Positions 59,202 through 64,000 of a stretch of DNA of 64,000 nucleotides are shown here, piece after piece. Both the position numbers and the translations under genes were made by a program. The notes under the pieces were generated by a model. It did no database searches and had not been told where the DNA came from. It was given only the letters and a program-made list of their open reading frames with translations. Every line of letters starts with the position of its first letter. The first letter of the stretch is position 1. Location: positions 3,607,896 through 3,671,895 of the forward strand of contig NC_049995.1 of NCBI RefSeq assembly GCF_000003815.2. Direction: 5' to 3'. This stretch comes from Branchiostoma floridae. Its lineage: Eukaryota; Chordata; Leptocardii; Amphioxiformes; Branchiostomatidae.

Positions 59202-62200
59202 CTACAAAGTAGTGACCTTGATCTCCACCTCTTCATCCGCTAGTCCAGAGTCCACGTCATTCGGCGAGTGCGGTGACTTCGGAGGTTTGTAGGAGAACAG
59301 CGCCAAGGCGAACCACATCGTGGACAGGAACTTGTAGATGATCGCGGGAATGAGCATCCATTTGCTGAGCTCGGCATTCTCGTACTGGTAACACGATCCC
59401 TCCTCGCCACACTTCTCCTGCCACAGGATACACGTCTGGTCGATGATCGCACCGAACAGGATCGGGCCGGGAATGGTACCTATGGGGCATAGTAATAATA
59501 ATATAAATAGAAGTTAATTTGAAAGTTCTTGCCCGAGGGCTAATTGCAACATGAAGCATACAGAAGATATAGTAAACATACATAAAGTAATTTGGTATGG
59601 ATAACAATGGTGACAAGTGTAAACAAGTGACTATTCTAACAAGTGACTATTCTAGCAATGATATTGACTGCTGAGATATAATAACTATAGCAGGGTTCTC
59701 CTCAAAATTTTTTAGTATAGTGGAGGGGCTGGCAAAAATAACTTGAACCAACGCGCTGTGCTTTCATGAAAATGGGTTCATTTTGCAATGACAGAAGGTG
59801 TCAACTACGACAAGTATGATATATTATAGTGATTCCTTTGTTGTGAAGTGGCAAAACGACTATTGTCTTGATCATCGCCCATTCACAAGTTTTTGCAGAC
59901 AATGCTAACTGGAAAAGTGACCATGCTACTTGGCACAAAATCTGTGAATTTTCATTGATTTTAGCAAAACTAACCAAGAAAAAAGGGAAGAAACACACTA
60001 AATTTCAAAAGTAGTATAGTGAAGCTGGGCTAGGAGTATAGTGGAGGGCCTCCGTTATTCCATCCTCTGGGGAGGACTCTGCTATAGTGAGATTCAGGAA
60101 AAAAAAAGGAAAGTTTTGGCTCACTGAAGAGCTAATCTTCAATCCTCCATTGGTCATGACAAAGAAGACAGATGCTATCTACAGTATTTACAGGGTCTTT
60201 GTACCAGGGAAATTCCCCAAGCTTCTTACGACAAGCACAGTGAACAGTAGTGGTGCGTACCTAAACTCATATTCAGGTTCAGGTCCGGATTCAGGTCCAG
60301 CAGTTCAGGTTCAGGTCCGGACTTTAAGTCAGGACCTAAACCCATCATTGCATATTATGTGCGCTAGAAAGTTTTCTTTTTTGAGGGGGAGGGGGGATGG
60401 TGCATATAAAATTGCATGTTAGCATGAATGTGAAAAATAAATGCAAATTATATACAGCCAGTGTAAACACGAAATGTTTTTTGTCTTTTTCCAGTGCAAA
60501 TTTCACTGTTTATGGAAGGTTTTAGATGGTTTAGAACAAAAAAAGGGAATATAAGTGACAGATACCTTTTCGCTTGTCCGGACTTGGCTCCAGACATTTA
60601 GGTTTTTTTTGGACTTGGACCTAAACATTTTTAGGTCCAATTCCAAGTCCGGGCTTTAGGTACGCACCACTAGTGAACAGTGGACCCGTCCTAAGGACCA
60701 CAACCCTTTCCGGTAGTTGAATGTCAGGTGAGTGACACAGCTGGAATCGCTTTTGTTGCCTCGAGACGCCATTCAATGACATATTCCTCCTAGATTTTAA
60801 GTTCAATATGGTTGTTACAGACAACATATCACATTGGGCTCCTACTTGTATCACAAGAGCTTCCAAAAATTTAAATGCATTAAGAGTCTGCTACTTACCA
60901 AGGACTCGAACCAGGATCCACTGTATTCCAACTGCAAGTGACTTCTGGGTGTCAGGAACACATCTGTATAATGAAATTCAACAAATTTCAGTTGCGTTTC
61001 TAGCCAACTACATCTAGGTTTTACAGCAAAATGGAAAACATTTGCAGGATGTAAATTGTGGTAGGGAAAAATGGAGTGCTTGCATTGGTCTTAGATTAAC
61101 GTTTGAAACAAGCGGGTAGGCAGGTATAGATAGAAGACGAAAAAGAACATTTTCGCTGTAGTTTCAAGTGCAAAAAGTCACCACAAAAAACACGTACGTT
61201 TCAACCTCCGCAAACATTTCCCTTTAGATTTTACATTTAAACTAGCCATCAGGAGTGAGAATGCAATCCTGGGGATCATCAACCAATCAGAACTGACCTG
61301 AGCGTTGCCGTTAGCGACGGGATGGAGAGTAGGAACATGGAGAGGATGATGATGAAGAGAACACCCAGGAACAGTGGCTGGAGATACGCACATTCTGGCG
61401 TGCACTTTCCTGGAACTGCCGTGGTGAGGTTACCGAACGGGTCAGGCGCAATGCACGAACAGTTGGCGTACATCTGATAGAAGATAATCAGTAAATAGCA
61501 TGTCAATCTGGTTAACCAATCAGCAGTGGGATAAAGTTTAAATCATCCAATCAACATACAGATACTAGACCAAAAGGACCAATGTGGAGAGAAATTCAGA
61601 TTTAAGCTTCCAATCAGATATATTATTCAGATCACATCAGCCAATCATCATGTAGATACCAAACCAAGAAGATCCAATAAGGAGAGAGAGTCAATTTAAG
61701 TCATCCAATCAGCATGCAGCTACTAAACCAAGAACATTCAGGTGAGATTTCATATGATCACATCATCCAATCAGTAAAGATACCAAACCAAGCACATCCA
61801 ATAAGGAGAGAGAGTCACTTCAAATCATCCAATCAGCATGCAGCTACTAAACCAAGGACACTCAGATGAGATTTCCTACCATCATATCATCCAATCAGCA
61901 AGTAGATATCAAACTAAGCAGATCCAATAATGTGAAAGAGTTACTTCAAATCATCCAATCAGCATGCAGTTACTACACCAAGAACACTGGGGTGAGATGT
62001 CCTACCATCACATCATCCAATCAGCAAGTAGATATCAAACTAAGCAGATCCAATAAGAAGAGAGAGTATCTTCAAATCATCCAATCAGCATGCAGCTACT
62101 ACACCAAGAACACCCAGTCAAGATTTCCTACCATCACATCATCCAATCAAAAAGTAGATATCAAACTAAGCAGATCCAATAAGAAGAGAGAGTATCTTCA

Positions 62201-63016
62201 AATCCTCCAATCAGCATGCAGCTACTACACTAACACACATTTCCTACCTTGCTGTCTGATTGCGTGGCCAGATCGCCACATCCGGCGTGACACGGTGAAA
62301 AGTAAACGGTGTTGTCGTTTCCGCAGACGGGGTCATACCGGTCACGAGAGCAATGGCAGTCTGCGTTGCACGTGCTTGTGAGACTAAATGATGTCGTCTT
62401 GTTTCTGTGGTAGATAAACAAACATTGACTATCAAAGTAAACACTACTGGTCAAAAATTTAGAAACAACTGAGTCAAGATCTTTGCTATCAAACCTCACA
62501 ATAATTATAACTATAAGACTAGGCCTGAATGAAAATGATGGCAGTGGATAAGGTAGCATTGCTAAATAAAAAGATTCTCAATGCTTGTGTCAGGGTTCGA
62601 ACCAAGGACCTCTTGGGCCTGAGCCAAACGTGCTGAAGATTACATCACGCAATTTCACACGTAAGTCTCATCTGCTCATGTTTCAATGCCTATCATACAG
62701 CTTTCTCAGAGCTTCTCACCTACATGTATACTGGGTTGTGTAAAAGGAAATGCCAATATCATACTTTCTACCAACCTGATGAAATTATTTTCAAAACTGT
62801 ACAATAACATAGAAACTCACATTCCCATGTAGGAAGTGTTGACGCCCGCAAACGGCACATTGTTACACTGGAGAAGGAACACGAAACAGCCCACCAGCCC
62901 GACCAGGCTGAACGCCAGGCAGTACCGGATGATACCGACACACTTCAGCCTGAGCCGGTTCACCAGGACTCCACCCAATATAGCACCGCCCCCTGCACCT
63001 GGCACCACCACGAAAC
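59202..63016 (-). CDS. Gene C: OATP/SLCO-family transporter, 3' part only
   Basis: Exons equivalent to 10-14 (minus): 63016-62821, 62404-62248, 61473-61298, 60963-60899, 59479-59202 (TAG). All junctions are GT/AG and in phase. It encodes a membrane segment from exon 10, the Kazal-like block CHCSRDRYDPVCGND in exon 11, a short loop-5 exon (YANCSCIAPDPFGN...CTPEC) with membrane segment 10, RCVPDTQKSLAVGIQW in exon 13, and a last exon with IIDQTCILWQEKCGEEGSCY, membrane segment 12 and an acidic tail. Loop 5 has the compact family form, unlike genes A and B, so this is the more distant paralogue. The first nine exons lie beyond the right edge. Confidence 0.92.
59692..60083. mobile_element. Inverted-repeat element in gene C last intron
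   Basis: Ends cagggttctcctc and gaggactctg are imperfectly complementary. Flanking CTATAG occurs on both sides. Internal agtatagtggagg repeats occur near both ends. Confidence 0.5.
60248..60672. mobile_element. hAT-type miniature element (425 bp)
   Basis: Ends TAGTGGTGCGTACCTAAA and TTTAGGTACGCACCACTA are flanked by the 8-bp duplication GTGAACAG (60240-60247, 60673-60680). The interior has ggttcaggtccgg blocks, like 23124-23550 but with different ends, so it is a related family. It lies in the gene C intron before the last exon. Confidence 0.85.
61515..62235. repeat. ~125-bp CCAAT-rich minisatellite, ~5.5 units
   Basis: ccaatcagcatgcag recurs at about 61704, 61829, 61955, 62080 and 62207. 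Each unit also holds catccaatcagcaagtagat and gatccaataag, giving three CCAAT motifs per unit. It fills the intron between exons 11 and 12 of gene C; on the transcribed sense the motif reads ATTGG. Confidence 0.88.
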
Positions 63017-63459
63017 CTGCAAAGGAAAGGACAAGATGAAAAACTATATACTTTGTCTGACCCTTGTCTCTTCCCTCATGACCTCAATGAACAGCAGGCC
63101 AATTTCAGCTTTCATGAATAAACAAAGGTTCAAACAAACAAAACAAGATCTGTTGATCATACATGATACCTTTTTGTTCAACCCATATTAGCGCCCTCTG
63201 GCAGAACACACCAGTTTTGCAGGCATGTGTCGACCGCTGTTGCTATAGCCAAACTTGACCAGAAGACCACTTAGGGGACTGGATAAAATTTGGTCTATGG
63301 GACAGGTCACGATAGACAGGATTCTTTTAAAATGCTCAATTGAAATATCATCTATGATACCAATGTCACTTGTACAGGTTTGACTGTATCATGTACACTT
63401 AAAGGCTGTCATGTACATGTACATGTAAGTCCAAATGTTGTTTGCAGCCAATCCAATGA

Positions 63460-63585
63460 TAGCCTGAGTACCATCCTCCATAGTGACTGCTGGCTCACTA
63501 CTTTCGCTTGCTAACCACGGTTAGCAAGCGAAAGTCGTGAGCCAGCGGTCACTACGGAGGATGGTACTCGGGCTAATCCAATGAT
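63460..63585. mobile_element. Foldback element, ~60-bp arms
   Basis: tagcctgagtaccatcctcc...tttcgcttgctaac is mirrored by gttagcaagcgaaagtcgtg...ggatggtactcgggcta around a loop of about 4 bases. A single-arm relative (ggaggatggtacccaggct) is at 38733-38752. Confidence 0.8.
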
Positions 63586-63653
63586 GATTCTAGTCTTCTT
63601 CTTTGGCTCTTGTCGTCTCGTGAGACGGTCGACAGCATCAGTCAGTCAAGGCC

Positions 63654-64000
63654 TCAGTCGTTACTGGTTACAGTTCTCGCCTGACAGTGCCTTTGATGAC
63701 TTATGAGTCCAATCTTGGCACGGCAGGCTCTTCCACAGGAAGCGCAGGTGAACACTTCTCCGGTATTCGACCCCTCCCCTTTCTTCTTCCTCTGTCTTGC
63801 CTCTCGCACTTGCCTCTCACGGGCAGCCCTGTACCGCTCCATACCGGTGTGTACTGCTGCTCTCCATCTACTTCTGTCTGTTGCTACACTTTCCCAGTTC
63901 TTTGTGCAAATGGAGAAATCTTGGAGGGTAGCTTTGCATACATCTTTGTACCTCAGCTTTGGCCTCCCTGCTCGGGCAGGGATTACTCGGGCTAATCCAA
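63654..64000 (-). mobile_element. LINE polyprotein C-terminal fragment
   Basis: Read on the minus strand from the window edge, the frame gives RPKLRYKDVCKATLQDF, then NWESVATDRSRWRAAVHTG, then a basic stretch and a zinc-finger-like end FTCASCGRACRAKIGLISH. This order is typical of the C-terminus of endonuclease/reverse-transcriptase LINE proteins. The 5' part lies beyond the window. It sits in the gene C intron upstream of exon 10. Confidence 0.65.

Overview
The window looks like animal nuclear DNA. It has multi-exon genes with GT/AG introns, a U1 snRNA gene, tRNA-derived SINEs, LINE tails and many short inverted-repeat elements. The short introns, compact gene cluster and repeat styles suggest an invertebrate deuterostome, most likely a lancelet (amphioxus). 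The species call is inference. All protein genes I can support lie on the minus strand and belong to one family, the organic anion transporting polypeptides (OATP/SLCO, 12-membrane-segment carriers).

Layout: gene A (about 17.24 to 2.94 kb), gene B (38.53 to 25.76 kb) and the 3' half of gene C (63.02 to 59.20 kb, 5' end beyond the right edge) are tandem paralogues read right to left. Exon sizes and phases match almost exactly between A and B (for example 125, 102, 94, 219, 162, 199 and 65 nt), so A and B are tandem duplicates; C is more distant. Intergenic DNA at 17.3-25.7, 38.6-59.2 and 63-64 kb is mostly transposon debris. It includes a 5.3-kb element with 0.6-kb inverted ends (45.7-51.0 kb) and a U1 snRNA gene on the plus strand (54.6 kb). 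Two N gaps lie at 39114-39213 and 40367-40665.

The most unusual content is in how the exons are arranged. (1) Gene B has two versions of exon 12 (extracellular loop 5 plus membrane segment 10) with the same phases, which looks like mutually exclusive splicing. (2) Gene A has a loop-5 exon swollen by fourteen tandem 14-residue Gly/Pro/Met/Asp/Ser repeats. (3) Several exons in A and B are preceded by truncated tandem copies that keep the splice acceptor but lose the donor (decoy exons). (4) Gene B has a short, in-frame second copy of the C-terminal tail behind a plausible acceptor. (5) The 5.3-kb transposon carries a decayed gene with acidic nuclease-like motifs and a cysteine-rich CXC-like tail.

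Exon numbers below use one scheme (1-15) for the three genes. Protein lengths are from hand splicing and should be read as estimates.
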